Source: a virus
Virus record (IMG/VR): IMGVR_UViG_3300042894_004973
Span: 1-31,278 of that record
Strand: one strand, 5' to 3'
DNA: 31,278 nucleotides
Position numbers and translations under genes: made by a program. The notes under the pieces are model-generated. The model was not told where the DNA came from. It did not search any database and was given only the letters and a program-made list of their open reading frames with translations. This document shows positions 1 to 8,238 of the stretch, piece after piece. How positions within the stretch are numbered: position 1 is the stretch's first letter; every line of letters begins with the position of its first letter.

Positions 1-1628
1 GATCCGCTCACTCTTTTTGCTAAGAAAAAGTTTTTTCTATCTCCATTAAGTCTACCGTTAATATCTCTTGCTTCAGCTACTTTATAATCAGGAGCGCTGA
101 GACCTGCAGGCGCATTACCTGTTCTAACATCATATATTAAATCCTGTGCTAGTTGAAATACCCCGGGGGATACGTTAATTCCTGCATCATTTAGTATTTG
201 TCTGGTCCGATTAGTTAGATCGGTGCCGAATAGATTGTTTGCGCCAATAGTGTTGTTTGTCACTGTAATTGCGTTGCCAAATCTCTCGAAGATTTCAGGA
301 ACTAAAACAGCAGAAACTGTATTATCTCTACCAAGCGAAATGTTACCGAACGGTGCGTTGAGGTATCTTATATACAACCCGCTATAGGCCTTATCTACTT
401 GTAGTCTTTTATCTCGTGTTGTAGTTGTTACGTTAGGGCGACTTGGAGTATTAAATGTTGCAAAGCTTTCATTCTGTCTAATATCGCCTCCACTTGGTAA
501 AAAATCATAGCCGATGACACTATAATCTGGATTATTATAGAGCTCTAGTGCTGGATCAGCTCCATCGTAAGTTACTAGATATTCCTTAAGTTTTGCAAAA
601 CTAGTAGGTGCAGGAGGCGGTGCTCCAGTACTAGTTCCGCCGGCGCCACCTGTTGCAGAGGCTAGTTTATCAGCTAACGCTCTTTGATTTGCCTCTATCT
701 GCTGTAGTCTTTTCTTTAATATTTCCTGATTCCTTAGAAACCTTTTAATATCTCCTTCTGGTAACTGATAAGCTTGATTCACCCTTACCGTATTCATTAT
801 AGCGCCAGGGCCTATTATTCTTACCGTGCAGTCGTATCCGCCTTCTTGGTTAAACGCCCAATTAAAATTAGATACAACCCCGAGCATTCCGTCGTAATTG
901 CCGGACGTCTCTCTTGACTTTCTTGCGATTTCTTGTTGTATCTCTAGTTTTCTTCTATTAGGAGTTGCGGAAAAAGGATCGGGAATACCGTAAATTTCAT
1001 TTGTAACAAAAACTCCTTCAGGTGTAAAGCGGCCAGTTGTAGTATCGATATTATTAAAATACTGCGTATGACCCCACTCCAGTAGCATTGAGTATCCTAG
1101 CCTAAAATAAAGAGCTTCAACAACGTTCAATTGATTTATATTCCATACCTTGAAACTGATAGTGGCCTGTCTTAGAGATCCGAGTCTCCCTAAGGTCTCT
1201 ACTTGTATAGACGTAAGACCTGGCATAGGTCTATACCCTAATTCTGCGGTTCCTCCTAGCCCGTAAGCTCCTTCAGGACCAATTCCCTGTCTTAATGTTA
1301 ATCCTTCAGGATTAAATAATGCATCTCTCTGTGATCCTTGTATAGAGGTACCGGCTTCGAGAATCCAGTTTTTAGCTAGAGCATCAGGATCAAGACTCTG
1401 TATATTACCGAGTTTTAAATTATCGTAGAACTTAACTAAGTCGGCCTGATCACCATTGATATTAACTGATGATACAAGGCGTGCCCATGCACTTTTATTG
1501 GCTACAAATAAAACATCTTGAATGTCTCTTGTTTGAGCAGCATTACGGTTTGCCCTAATTGCTAGCTGCTGTAGGACATAATCAGGAAAAGGAGCGCCTA
1601 TAACGTTCGATAACTTAATATTAGCCAT
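1..1628 (-). CDS. Putative baseplate/tail structural protein, C-terminus cut by window edge
   Basis: An open frame runs without a stop from an ATG at 1626-1628 to the left edge, giving at least 542 residues. The start overlaps the stop of the upstream 101-aa gene, which supports translational coupling. Visible parts are an N-terminal region of about 290 residues containing LGRLGSLRQATISFKVW and FRLGYSMLLEWGHTQYF, a short charged helical stretch around residues 300-325 (KRFLRNQEILKKRLQQIEA), and a Gly/Pro-rich linker (GGAGGTSTGAPPPAP) before a second domain. I recall similar proteins in uncultured marine myophages only as virion structural proteins. The position next to the gp53/LysM-like gene suggests a baseplate part. 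The exact function is not recognised. Confidence 0.7.
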   Translation of the reverse strand, partial: MANIKLSNVIGAPFPDYVLQQLAIRANRNAAQTRDIQDVLFVANKSAWARLVSSVNINGDQADLVKFYDNLKLGNIQSLDPDALAKNWILEAGTSIQGSQRDALFNPEGLTLRQGIGPEGAYGLGGTAELGYRPMPGLTSIQVETLGRLGSLRQATISFKVWNINQLNVVEALYFRLGYSMLLEWGHTQYFNNIDTTTGRFTPEGVFVTNEIYGIPDPFSATPNRRKLEIQQEIARKSRETSGNYDGMLGVVSNFNWAFNQEGGYDCTVRIIGPGAIMNTVRVNQAYQLPEGDIKRFLRNQEILKKRLQQIEANQRALADKLASATGGAGGTSTGAPPPAPTSFAKLKEYLVTYDGADPALELYNNPDYSVIGYDFLPSGGDIRQNESFATFNTPSRPNVTTTTRDKRLQVDKAYSGLYIRYLNAPFGNISLGRDNTVSAVLVPEIFERFGNAITVTNNTIGANNLFGTDLTNRTRQILNDAGINVSPGVFQLAQDLIYDVRTGNAPAGLSAPDYKVAEARDINGRLNGDRKNFFLAKRVSG

Positions 1629-1926
1629 TATTAATTAGATTGTAATTATTCAACACTATTTTAATATCGGCTGGAACTCTAAGCTGTATACCAATAGGGG
1701 GGTAGATAGAATCTCCCGGAAGTGCATTTGCAGAAGCTATGATCCACCATAGACTACTATCTTGGTAAAAATCAAGGGCTATTAGATCTAACCTATCATT
1801 GATAGTTGTTATAAAATAGTAGTCAGAATCTGTAGGAGGTATTACCGGATAAAAATTAGTCTCATAGTAAAGACTCCCTGTTACGTCTAGTTTTGTTGTC
1901 CGTATGTATTGATATCTTGATTGCAT
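1621..1926 (-). CDS. LysM/gp53-like baseplate wedge protein
   Basis: A 101-aa protein. Residues 42-85 contain NDRLDLIALDFYQDSSLWW followed by an IIASAN segment and a closing LRVP. This is the pattern of LysM-like phage baseplate proteins (gpX and T4 gp53-type), in which a short domain anchors the wedge or hub by its fold. The length is small, as expected for a single LysM-like domain with an N-terminal strand. Its stop overlaps the start of the next gene. A gap of 28 nt separates it from the preceding 651-aa gene. Assignment as a baseplate component rests on this motif and on position; the split between gp53-like and generic LysM tail protein is unresolved. Confidence 0.6.
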   Translation of the reverse strand: MQSRYQYIRTTKLDVTGSLYYETNFYPVIPPTDSDYYFITTINDRLDLIALDFYQDSSLWWIIASANALPGDSIYPPIGIQLRVPADIKIVLNNYNLINNG

Positions 1927-1954
1927 ATTACTTTTTTCTACGCAAGTTTATGAG

Positions 1955-3910
1955 TTAACCTCCGTTATTTGTCTGCTGTCTACTCTGTCTCCGCTCTAAT
2001 CTAGCAGCCCTCCTTATATCTCTTCTAGTTAGAGATTGAAAGAATTCTGCTTGAGATAGTAGATCGGCATCTTGTCCTTGAGTATCTACCTGAGTCGGAG
2101 TTTGTACACCGACGGCTGGCGCTACAGGGAGACTGTTAGTAGCGAGCGTTTGTTTCAAATCATTGGTAGTTGCTGCTGGATCTAAATAATGGTCTTTGTT
2201 CACTATCAACGGTACCCACGGATTATCTTTACTTACTTTTCTCGGTAGTATATCCATTATAGGCTTGAAGGTACATTGTATAGCTACCATATGGGGCAAC
2301 TCTCTAACGTCGTTTTCCGCTACACCCTGTCCTAGATATTGATTTAAAACTATCTCCCAGGGAGTGTTGGAATTATCTATAGTTATGTTGATATTCTCAA
2401 TAAAACCAGGCATTCTGTAAATATAATCTCCAATAGTCAGTTTTACAACATTTCCTCGCATTATTCCGTAGTCAGGAGAGTAGTCAGGATATACTTGCGA
2501 CATTAATTGATTCAACTTCGTATACATCGGTAACATTTCCTGTCTACTCTGTGCAAACATTTTAAAGGTAAATCCAATACTTCTGTCAAAACCTTGGTAT
2601 GTTCTAAAAGTCTCTCCTCTACCTAAATATTTAAAAGTATTATACGAGGCTTGATTATTATCGGTTATTGATCCTTCTAAAAATGCTCTAAAAACTAATG
2701 CTATTGCTTGAGTTGGATCGGTATTATCAATACACTCAAAAGCAAATTTGATAATATCCTTAGTCTGCGATCCACCAGTAGCCCAGGGATCTTGATTACC
2801 TGTTACAGCAAAAGGAAATAGCATATTCAAGACATCTTCTCCTACTCTATTACCTCTAGAAATATAAGATACTCTTGAGTTAGGTGCACCAGGACTACCT
2901 ATTCCTAGCGTCTTTGTTATATTAAATGCTTCGTAATTAGAAAACGGAATTATCGGGTTGTTTTCATTGGTCTGTGCTCTGAAATCTTGGATTGGCTGTT
3001 GAACAGGAGTTCTAGTATCAGTTCCCTGAGTTGCTAATTGTTGATAGGTTAATGCAATAGCTGAATACGCTACCCCTTTTGCGTCTCCTACGGTGAATTT
3101 AGGATCGGCATTAGTTTGACTTAACTTAGTTACATTAGTGTCTGTATACCGGAATATTCTAGTATTTCCTATCCCGTATACTGATCCTGGTCCGCCAATG
3201 TAATTAAATAACTGAGATTGTATTGGTGAGATACCCATCCTGTCAACTAAGGTAGGATCTACTCCTACACCTCCTATTAAATCAGGATTAACTAAAAAAT
3301 TTGTATTTCCTACAATTTTTAATGCCCTTAAAATAGAGAGTCTGTTAGTGGCAGCAGTATTGTTTTGCGGTGCACCGGCGATGTATGCATACGTCTGCCG
3401 TGGATTTTCATAGAGGTTAGGTGCTACACCGTGTCTGTTAAAGTGAGCTCCTGTACCTTGAACTTGAACTTGAGCTAATGTGTTTATAGGGTTATAAACA
3501 TTAGTTACAGGGATAAATGAATTAACTATTCCTATATTAGCTATAGAATCTGCACCTATCGCTGTTGCATTAGGTACTTGCATTCTTGGATTAGTTAATT
3601 GTAATCCGCGCTGCTTTTCTATAAACGCAGTACCGCGAGGTGCATCATTGAAAAACTTCTCTATCCTCTGTCTGTCGATAGTTGAGGTTATAATTCCTGT
3701 CCCGCCAGTTAATAACTGCGTAATTGCACCTCCCCTCACCGGATAATCTAACGACGTTCTATTGATCTCGTAAAAGGCCCTTATTTGCGAAGGTGTACTA
3801 GCATTGTCTATCGGAAACTGCATGTAAGGCTGGTTGCTACTACCCCCACCAGGTCTATCTGCGCCATAGCGTAGACTAGTTAAATCAGTTCTGAAATTAA
3901 TTAAAGGCAT
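1955..3910 (-). CDS. Large tail/baseplate structural protein
   Basis: A 651-aa protein between the tape measure and the LysM-like baseplate gene. The first 400 residues are Asn/Thr/Pro-rich and poorly classifiable. Residues about 425-575 look like a compact beta domain containing GRGETFRTYQGFDRSIGFTF, MRGNVVKLTIGDYIYRMPGF and a run ending LPHMVAIQCTFKPI, which resembles tube-like or tube-initiator domains of phage tails. The last 40 residues are Arg/Gln-rich. By synteny, T4-type phages place hub and tube-cap proteins here (gp48/gp54), but I cannot demonstrate homology to either. It starts 1 nt after the stop of the 74-aa gene, so the two are probably co-translated. Confidence 0.55.
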   Translation of the reverse strand: MPLINFRTDLTSLRYGADRPGGGSSNQPYMQFPIDNASTPSQIRAFYEINRTSLDYPVRGGAITQLLTGGTGIITSTIDRQRIEKFFNDAPRGTAFIEKQRGLQLTNPRMQVPNATAIGADSIANIGIVNSFIPVTNVYNPINTLAQVQVQGTGAHFNRHGVAPNLYENPRQTYAYIAGAPQNNTAATNRLSILRALKIVGNTNFLVNPDLIGGVGVDPTLVDRMGISPIQSQLFNYIGGPGSVYGIGNTRIFRYTDTNVTKLSQTNADPKFTVGDAKGVAYSAIALTYQQLATQGTDTRTPVQQPIQDFRAQTNENNPIIPFSNYEAFNITKTLGIGSPGAPNSRVSYISRGNRVGEDVLNMLFPFAVTGNQDPWATGGSQTKDIIKFAFECIDNTDPTQAIALVFRAFLEGSITDNNQASYNTFKYLGRGETFRTYQGFDRSIGFTFKMFAQSRQEMLPMYTKLNQLMSQVYPDYSPDYGIMRGNVVKLTIGDYIYRMPGFIENINITIDNSNTPWEIVLNQYLGQGVAENDVRELPHMVAIQCTFKPIMDILPRKVSKDNPWVPLIVNKDHYLDPAATTNDLKQTLATNSLPVAPAVGVQTPTQVDTQGQDADLLSQAEFFQSLTRRDIRRAARLERRQSRQQTNNGG

Positions 3911-3911
3911 G

Positions 3912-4136
3912 TTAACGTTTGTTTGACGACTTTACATAGTCAATGTAAGTCGGTTGCGGTTTTGCATTATACGTAACATCTATAGGGTTTTGAATAGGAG
4001 GTATTGCAGGAGAGTTCAAAGGTACTGATGAACCTCTTATTGAGGCTGCAACATTTGCAGGAACGCCTTCAAAAATTCCCGAGGGATTAGTTTGCCCTTT
4101 TTTGCTTAGTGTTGATCTTGTTATTTGCTCTAACAT
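3912..4136 (-). CDS. Small hypothetical protein in tail operon
   Basis: A 74-aa protein, Pro/Ser/Asn-rich with a basic C-terminus (YVKSSNKR) and no evident domain. It sits 11 nt after the tape measure stop and 1 nt before the 651-aa gene, in the same orientation and with operon-like spacing, which is the main support for it being real. A minus-strand CATAAATA lies at 4145-4152, a T4-late-like octamer in sense orientation 8 nt before the start, though it overlaps the tape measure stop. No function is recognised; a small baseplate or tail-completion accessory is possible. Confidence 0.6.
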   Translation of the reverse strand: MLEQITRSTLSKKGQTNPSGIFEGVPANVAASIRGSSVPLNSPAIPPIQNPIDVTYNAKPQPTYIDYVKSSNKR

Positions 4137-4147
4137 AGTTTTATTAT

Positions 4148-6448
4148 TTATGCCATACCTAAACCGTATATTTGATCTTGTGTTTGTCCGAAGAGTATTT
4201 GACCTACCTTTTGTTTATCTAGGTAGACGTTACCGGGATTATTGCTTGCTGTTGCTCTGTCTACTGCTGCTCCTGCTCCTGCTCCTCTACTAACTCTACT
4301 CGTTTCTGCGGCGGCGGTAGCAGGGTTTACCGGTGCTGCCATTGAGGGATTCGGGGTTCCTACAGTAGGTGTATTTCCGCCTCCAGTCATCCCTGACATA
4401 GCTTTATCTACCAATCCTTCTAGATACATGCCTACTCCGCCTGCAACTATGAGTCCAGTTGCTAGGCCAGGAATACCGCCCATGCCGGCTGCCATCACGA
4501 CTCTTGCTACTGCTGTAGCAACTGATAGCATTGCTAATATTTTTGCAGCCTGTATAATGCCATTCATGATAGCTGGAATATTCTTTAAAACATCGGCTAT
4601 TCCTATGAAAACGTTTTTAATCTTGTCAGCTATGTTTTTCATTTTTTCAGTATTGTTAACAAAGCTGATTAACTTTTCAAGTATTCCAATAACAGGTCCT
4701 TGTAAGGTACTTCCTAAAATTTCTTTAAACTTTTCTACTGTAGTATTGAACTTATCTTGAATGGATGCTCTCTTTAGATCACTTAGCTCCTGCTGAGAGA
4801 GTACTTTGCTCAATCGTTTTTGCCCCTCTTCAGTCTTCATCAAGGTTTCGTACCTCTTAGATAGCGACTCACCTTCTTTTCCTCCTAACTCTAAAACTTG
4901 TTTTTGCTGTAATAATATCTTTGCATACTCTTCTGATGTTAATCCTATCCTCTTTGCTTCCGCATCTCTTGCAATAACATTCAGATTCATGAACTTGTCA
5001 TAAGTATACATCTGCTTATTTAACTCTTCCATAAGACCGGCAGTATCACCGGTAAGAGCTAGGTTTCTGGCGTTAATTAAATTACTTTCACGTCCCGTTA
5101 TAACAGAGGCTTCTATTTCACTACTAATACTTGATTCAAAATCTAAGAGACTGCTAGCTTGTTTATTAACTTGTTCTAGAGTAGTTCCTAACTTTGTAGC
5201 TCTAACTATAGCTGCACTTAAGGCTTCTATATCTCCTTTAAAATTCATTAGTACGGTTGCACTAGTTTTAGCAATACCGTCTAATATCTGTCTTTGTGTA
5301 AGGGCTAGCTTATTTCTTGCTCCTTCTATCTTTGCACTAGCCTGCAAAATACCGTAAGTTTGGTTTAACTTCTTGCCTGAAATAGCAGAAGCTGTTGCTA
5401 GTGCAGCCATTTGGTCGGCTGAAGCACCGATACGTTTTTGAACTAATGCAGCGGTTTCAGCAAATGCTTTATTGGCAGGTACTAAAAATCCAAAAGTATT
5501 TGTTAACTGGGAGTACGTTTCGGTAACCTCTTTCGAAAGTAAGAAATTGCTATGTGCAATCGCCATTAACTGGCCATGTAATTTTCCTGCCTCGCTTACT
5601 GATACTCCTAGATTCTTAGCAAAATCGAATGCCTTTTGATTGAACTGTATTGCGAGCTTTACAAGAGTTTCAAATCCTTTTGCAAGCAAACCTAGCATAC
5701 CAATTCCGAAATTGGTTCCGAGCTGCATCAAACCTTCAGCGAAGACTTCCATTTTAGAGCCGCCTTCTTCGGCTTTCTTTTTCATCGCCTCTAGGACTTT
5801 CTCACCTTTTGTTAGCTGGGATATTAGAGGGCCTATGAAAGGTAGCCCTCCTATTGTTTTCATGACAACAGCTAGACCTCCCATTGAGGTTTCAAAACGT
5901 TTTGCTTTTTTTAGTAACTTATCATATTCTGCGCCTTGCATCTTTATTGCTTCCAATGCATTCCAGTAACTATTCCTTATATCACTTGCTGCTTGACTAT
6001 GCTCGGCTGCTGTACCTTTTATCAATAATTCAAAATCAAATAACTGTTCAGCTAGCCTTTCTTGTTTTTGTTTGTTTGCTAGAATCGCCTTTTCTACCGA
6101 TGCAACAGATGAGAGGTCTTTTAGGAGGTCTTTGTTTTTATCTTTTAACTTATTAGTTTCACTTACTGCATTTCTTAGCTCTTTTGTAAAATCTCGGGCA
6201 ATACTCTTACCTACTTTTTGAGTATCGATATCAAGGCCCTGGAGAGCATCTCTCATATCATCTCCAATGATACTGCTAATTGCTCTTAGCGTATCTCTCA
6301 TTGTACCGAATACGGCATTGAGTTTTTCGGCTTCGGTAGTATTGGCGTTGCTGCCAGTAGGTCCAGGAGGCGGTGTAGTGCCTCCAGCTCCGCCGCCAGT
6401 TGCGCCAGTACCAGCTCCACGTGTAAATCTTGCTCTTCTTCTAGCCAT
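4148..6448 (-). CDS. Tail tape measure protein
   Basis: A 766-aa protein. Residues 1-35 are basic and Gly/Pro-rich. Residues about 80-190 are long charged helices (coiled coil likely). A hydrophobic stretch lies around 235-265 and a second, stronger one around 635-685 (LSVATAVARVVMAAGMGG onwards). The middle is Ala/Lys-rich helix. The tail end has QKVGQILFG, a motif I associate with C-termini of tape measure proteins. Tape measure proteins set tail length, fill the tube and are ejected on infection. Position directly after the gp26-like gene and its frameshift extension is the classic tail-assembly-chaperone then tape-measure order. The largest helical protein in the tail block, so the call is firm. 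Confidence 0.85.
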   Translation of the reverse strand: MARRRARFTRGAGTGATGGGAGGTTPPPGPTGSNANTTEAEKLNAVFGTMRDTLRAISSIIGDDMRDALQGLDIDTQKVGKSIARDFTKELRNAVSETNKLKDKNKDLLKDLSSVASVEKAILANKQKQERLAEQLFDFELLIKGTAAEHSQAASDIRNSYWNALEAIKMQGAEYDKLLKKAKRFETSMGGLAVVMKTIGGLPFIGPLISQLTKGEKVLEAMKKKAEEGGSKMEVFAEGLMQLGTNFGIGMLGLLAKGFETLVKLAIQFNQKAFDFAKNLGVSVSEAGKLHGQLMAIAHSNFLLSKEVTETYSQLTNTFGFLVPANKAFAETAALVQKRIGASADQMAALATASAISGKKLNQTYGILQASAKIEGARNKLALTQRQILDGIAKTSATVLMNFKGDIEALSAAIVRATKLGTTLEQVNKQASSLLDFESSISSEIEASVITGRESNLINARNLALTGDTAGLMEELNKQMYTYDKFMNLNVIARDAEAKRIGLTSEEYAKILLQQKQVLELGGKEGESLSKRYETLMKTEEGQKRLSKVLSQQELSDLKRASIQDKFNTTVEKFKEILGSTLQGPVIGILEKLISFVNNTEKMKNIADKIKNVFIGIADVLKNIPAIMNGIIQAAKILAMLSVATAVARVVMAAGMGGIPGLATGLIVAGGVGMYLEGLVDKAMSGMTGGGNTPTVGTPNPSMAAPVNPATAAAETSRVSRGAGAGAAVDRATASNNPGNVYLDKQKVGQILFGQTQDQIYGLGMA

Positions 6449-6463
6449 ACTTTATCTATAGAT

Positions 6464-6471
6464 ATAAATAT
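6464..6471. promoter_or_regulatory. AT-rich octamer upstream of tape measure
   Basis: Plus strand ATAAATAT (TATAAATA at 6463-6470), 15 nt before the tape measure start. On the coding strand it reads ATATTTAT. One of a recurring set in the gene gaps of this window; promoter function is inferred only. Confidence 0.35.
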
Positions 6472-6480
6472 GAATAACAG

Positions 6481-6726
6481 TTATTTTTTACCTGCTTTGC
6501 TAGTATATATAGGTGTGCTTTGAGTAGGATTAGGTACATCAGGTCTACTTACTTTCGACTTATAGACGGGTTTACTTGCTATAGCATCTGGAATAGGAGA
6601 TTTAAACGATTTAGTCTTTTCGGTAATCATTTCTCCTTTACCGGCTGCTTTATTATATTCTTCACGTTCTTTTTCGTAAAATTCGTTCATACTATTGAAC
6701 GTAAATCTACGTAGCCAGATAGGCAT
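6481..6726 (-). CDS. Frameshift extension of the gp26-like protein (tail assembly chaperone GT-like part)
   Basis: Counted from the first ATG this is 81 aa (MPIWLRRFTFNSMNEFYEKE at its start), but the same frame stays open upstream to 6837. That upstream stretch encodes plausible protein, including RSDLFRQIHEIVFFGKGGYD then WDTVYNMPIWLRRF, continuous with the 81 aa. The 77 nt between this ATG and the preceding gene would otherwise be an unexplained gap, and there is no ribosome binding site before the ATG. The frame overlaps the end of the 254-aa gene at a run of seven T. The best reading is that this is the 3' part of a frameshifted fusion of about 361 aa, equivalent to the T domain of lambda G-GT, made just before the tape measure. 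Confidence 0.6.
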   Translation of the reverse strand: MPIWLRRFTFNSMNEFYEKEREEYNKAAGKGEMITEKTKSFKSPIPDAIASKPVYKSKVSRPDVPNPTQSTPIYTSKAGKK

Positions 6727-6802
6727 ATTATAGACCGTGTCCCAGTCGTAGCCTCCTTTACCAAAGAAAACTATCTCGTGTATTTGTCGGAATAAATCTG
6801 AT

Positions 6803-7567
6803 CTATACTCGGGCGGTAGGGTAAAAAAAGGAAATATTTAATGGTATCTCTACACCCTCCTGTGTGTAGCCGTCGGAGCCGACGAAAGTAAAAGTGAGGT
6901 CTAAATCAGGAGATATCTTTTTTATATGATCTCTGAAGGCTCTAGCATCTGTTGCTAGAAGGTAGTTATCAATGAAATCCCTTACAGTCTTCTTATCTCT
7001 ATCGCCATTAACGGCAATGATTGTTTGTTTTAATCTTGTAGTTACTTCGGCAGATAAATTAGCTTTTTTCAAGCCCTTTAGTTCTTCCTCGATGATTCTT
7101 TCATCTCCGTGTGTGAGAATTTTAAAAGTAATTTCGTTTTGAGAAGCTGGAAGAGTAAATGTGAATTCGTTAATGTTACTGTATGTACTGTAATCTACAT
7201 CTCTATTCTTTAAAGTAGAGAGATCGATACTGATCGCTTCATCCTCTCCGGTTACAGGATGTGCCATTTTAACGTGGTAATCTTTTCCATAACCAAGGAT
7301 ACGGGCCGCTATTAGAACTGCGTTCTTATCGCCTACAGTTAGATCGTCGTAGTTGATTTTAGAAACGATAAGTGAGTTAAGTAACTTATCGAAAACTGTA
7401 CCCTGCCTTATATAGTTTGGGTTAGAGAGGATATCTTCCTCTTTTGCTGTCATGTACTTCATTTCAATAACCCCTGAGGATAAAGGGTTATCTAAGGGAT
7501 ACAAAAGCCCTTTGGAAGGGAGTTCTACTGTTTCAGTAGGTAGCGATAACTTGGTTTGTGTACTCAT
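6803..7567 (-). CDS. T4 gp26-like baseplate/tail assembly protein
   Basis: A 254-aa protein. The N-terminus has VELPSKGLLYP, followed by a region with YMTAKEEDILSNPNYIRQGT, LIVSKINYDDLTVGDKNAV and AARILGYGKDY. This pattern is that of the T4_baseplate family (gp26-like) seen in T4-type and marine myophages, where the gene precedes the tape measure. T4 gp26 is about 208 aa, so the size fits. It ends FFYPTARV, similar to the FFWP-type ends I recall for this family. A homopolymer of seven T at 6823-6829 (minus strand) lies six codons before the stop, where a +1 or -2 slip enters the downstream frame. The start has an A/T-rich leader and no Shine-Dalgarno. Confidence 0.75.
   Translation of the reverse strand: MSTQTKLSLPTETVELPSKGLLYPLDNPLSSGVIEMKYMTAKEEDILSNPNYIRQGTVFDKLLNSLIVSKINYDDLTVGDKNAVLIAARILGYGKDYHVKMAHPVTGEDEAISIDLSTLKNRDVDYSTYSNINEFTFTLPASQNEITFKILTHGDERIIEEELKGLKKANLSAEVTTRLKQTIIAVNGDRDKKTVRDFIDNYLLATDARAFRDHIKKISPDLDLTFTFVGSDGYTQEGVEIPLNISFFYPTARV
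6820..6832 (-). other. Candidate programmed +1/-2 frameshift site
   Basis: Coding strand TCC TTT TTT TAC CCT. In the zero frame it reads S-F-F-Y-P and stops at 6803. Skipping one T (or slipping back two) reads TTT TTT ACC CTA and continues open for 113 codons to the stop at 6481. The opposite shift (-1) reaches a stop within about 16 codons. An over-called T in the run would give the same appearance. Confidence 0.5.
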
Positions 7568-7591
7568 AATCTTGATTTATGTTATATATAC

Positions 7592-7599
7592 ATAAATAT
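7592..7599. promoter_or_regulatory. AT-rich octamer upstream of gp26-like gene
   Basis: Plus strand ATAAATAT (CATAAATA at 7591-7598), 24 nt before the gene start, in the gap between the 147-aa membrane protein gene and the gp26-like gene. Confidence 0.35.
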
Positions 7600-7625
7600 A
7601 TCAAGTATGAGTTTTTTTACCTATT

Positions 7626-8069
7626 CTAGAACAAATTCCAGTTCCAGGGGTCGGCGTAGATAGTAACTGCAATAAATACAAGGATCCATACAATAGATAC
7701 TCTAATATTATCCCAAACCTCTCTCATATTATCTCGTCTACTAATCTCGGCCTCTAACTCCGAGGTCCAGGTTCCGTTATACATTGCATCAAGAGACTCG
7801 TAAGAGCTTCTATTGAAATCATACTTAGGGTCAGTCCACTTAAACCTAGTCATAAGGTTACCTAGTCTACGGAAGAAGGCTCCTACAAACTGGCCGAAAG
7901 CAGTACTTTCTAGACCTAGCCACCCTAATACTTTCATAACTATCTTCTCAATACCGCACTTAACCATAACACACACAAACCATATAAACCTAACCATAAA
8001 GAAGGCTATAAAAAGCCCGATAATAACTCCTACATCGTAGGCCGTAATTCTGTCCATAAAGTCAAACAT
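7626..8069 (-). CDS. Membrane protein of unknown function
   Basis: A 147-aa protein with a hydrophobic span at about residues 12-38 (VGVIIGLFIAFFMVRFIWFV), an amphipathic middle, a charged region at 80-115, and a second hydrophobic span at about 120-140 (VSIVWILVFIAVTIY). Two transmembrane helices with a soluble middle are likely. I recognise no family. It sits between the tail tube gene and the gp26-like gene, after a strong terminator, so it begins a separate transcription unit. The coding strand has ATATTTAG at 8087-8094, 17 nt before the start. A membrane protein here is unusual for a tail block; lysis accessory or a membrane-anchored assembly factor are possibilities that the sequence does not decide. 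Confidence 0.6.
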   Translation of the reverse strand: MFDFMDRITAYDVGVIIGLFIAFFMVRFIWFVCVMVKCGIEKIVMKVLGWLGLESTAFGQFVGAFFRRLGNLMTRFKWTDPKYDFNRSSYESLDAMYNGTWTSELEAEISRRDNMREVWDNIRVSIVWILVFIAVTIYADPWNWNLF

Positions 8070-8140
8070 AACATTGATTTTTATACCTAAATATAACGGA
8101 TAACCCCATAGGAAACAACTTTTTACAGTGATATATCTTA

Positions 8141-8155
8141 TTGAGAATCAATGAG
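8141..8155. repeat. 15-bp direct repeat, copy 1
   Basis: TTGAGAATCAATGAG, identical to 8221-8235 and 80 nt away. It includes the inverted repeat ATTGA-GAA-TCAAT (with the base at 8140). The pair brackets the terminator. Confidence 0.7.
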
Positions 8156-8186
8156 TTATGAATATTAGGGTTTCTGTAAGATTCAT

Positions 8187-8212
8187 AAAAAAAGCCGCTT
8201 TTTAGGCGGCTT
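8187..8212 (-). terminator. Rho-independent terminator after the tail tube gene
   Basis: On the minus strand the stem AAGCCGC / GCGGCTT (8206-8212 with 8192-8198) has a 7-nt loop and is followed by seven T (8187-8193, sharing the stem's last bases). It lies about 27 nt after the tube stop and separates sheath-to-tube transcription from the membrane protein and gp26-like genes. Confidence 0.85.
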
Positions 8213-8220
8213 CTAATGTG

Positions 8221-8235
8221 TTGAGAATCAATGAG
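8221..8235. repeat. 15-bp direct repeat, copy 2
   Basis: Same TTGAGAATCAATGAG as at 8141-8155, lying just after the tube stop codon on the minus strand and upstream of the terminator stem. Confidence 0.7.
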
Positions 8236-8238
8236 ATA

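Noticed and set aside
4102-6461. Plus-strand open frames opposite the tape measure gene
   Set aside because: They run antisense to a well-supported gene, give Leu/Ile-rich or Ala/Pro-rich products without family features, and no other gene in the window uses that strand.
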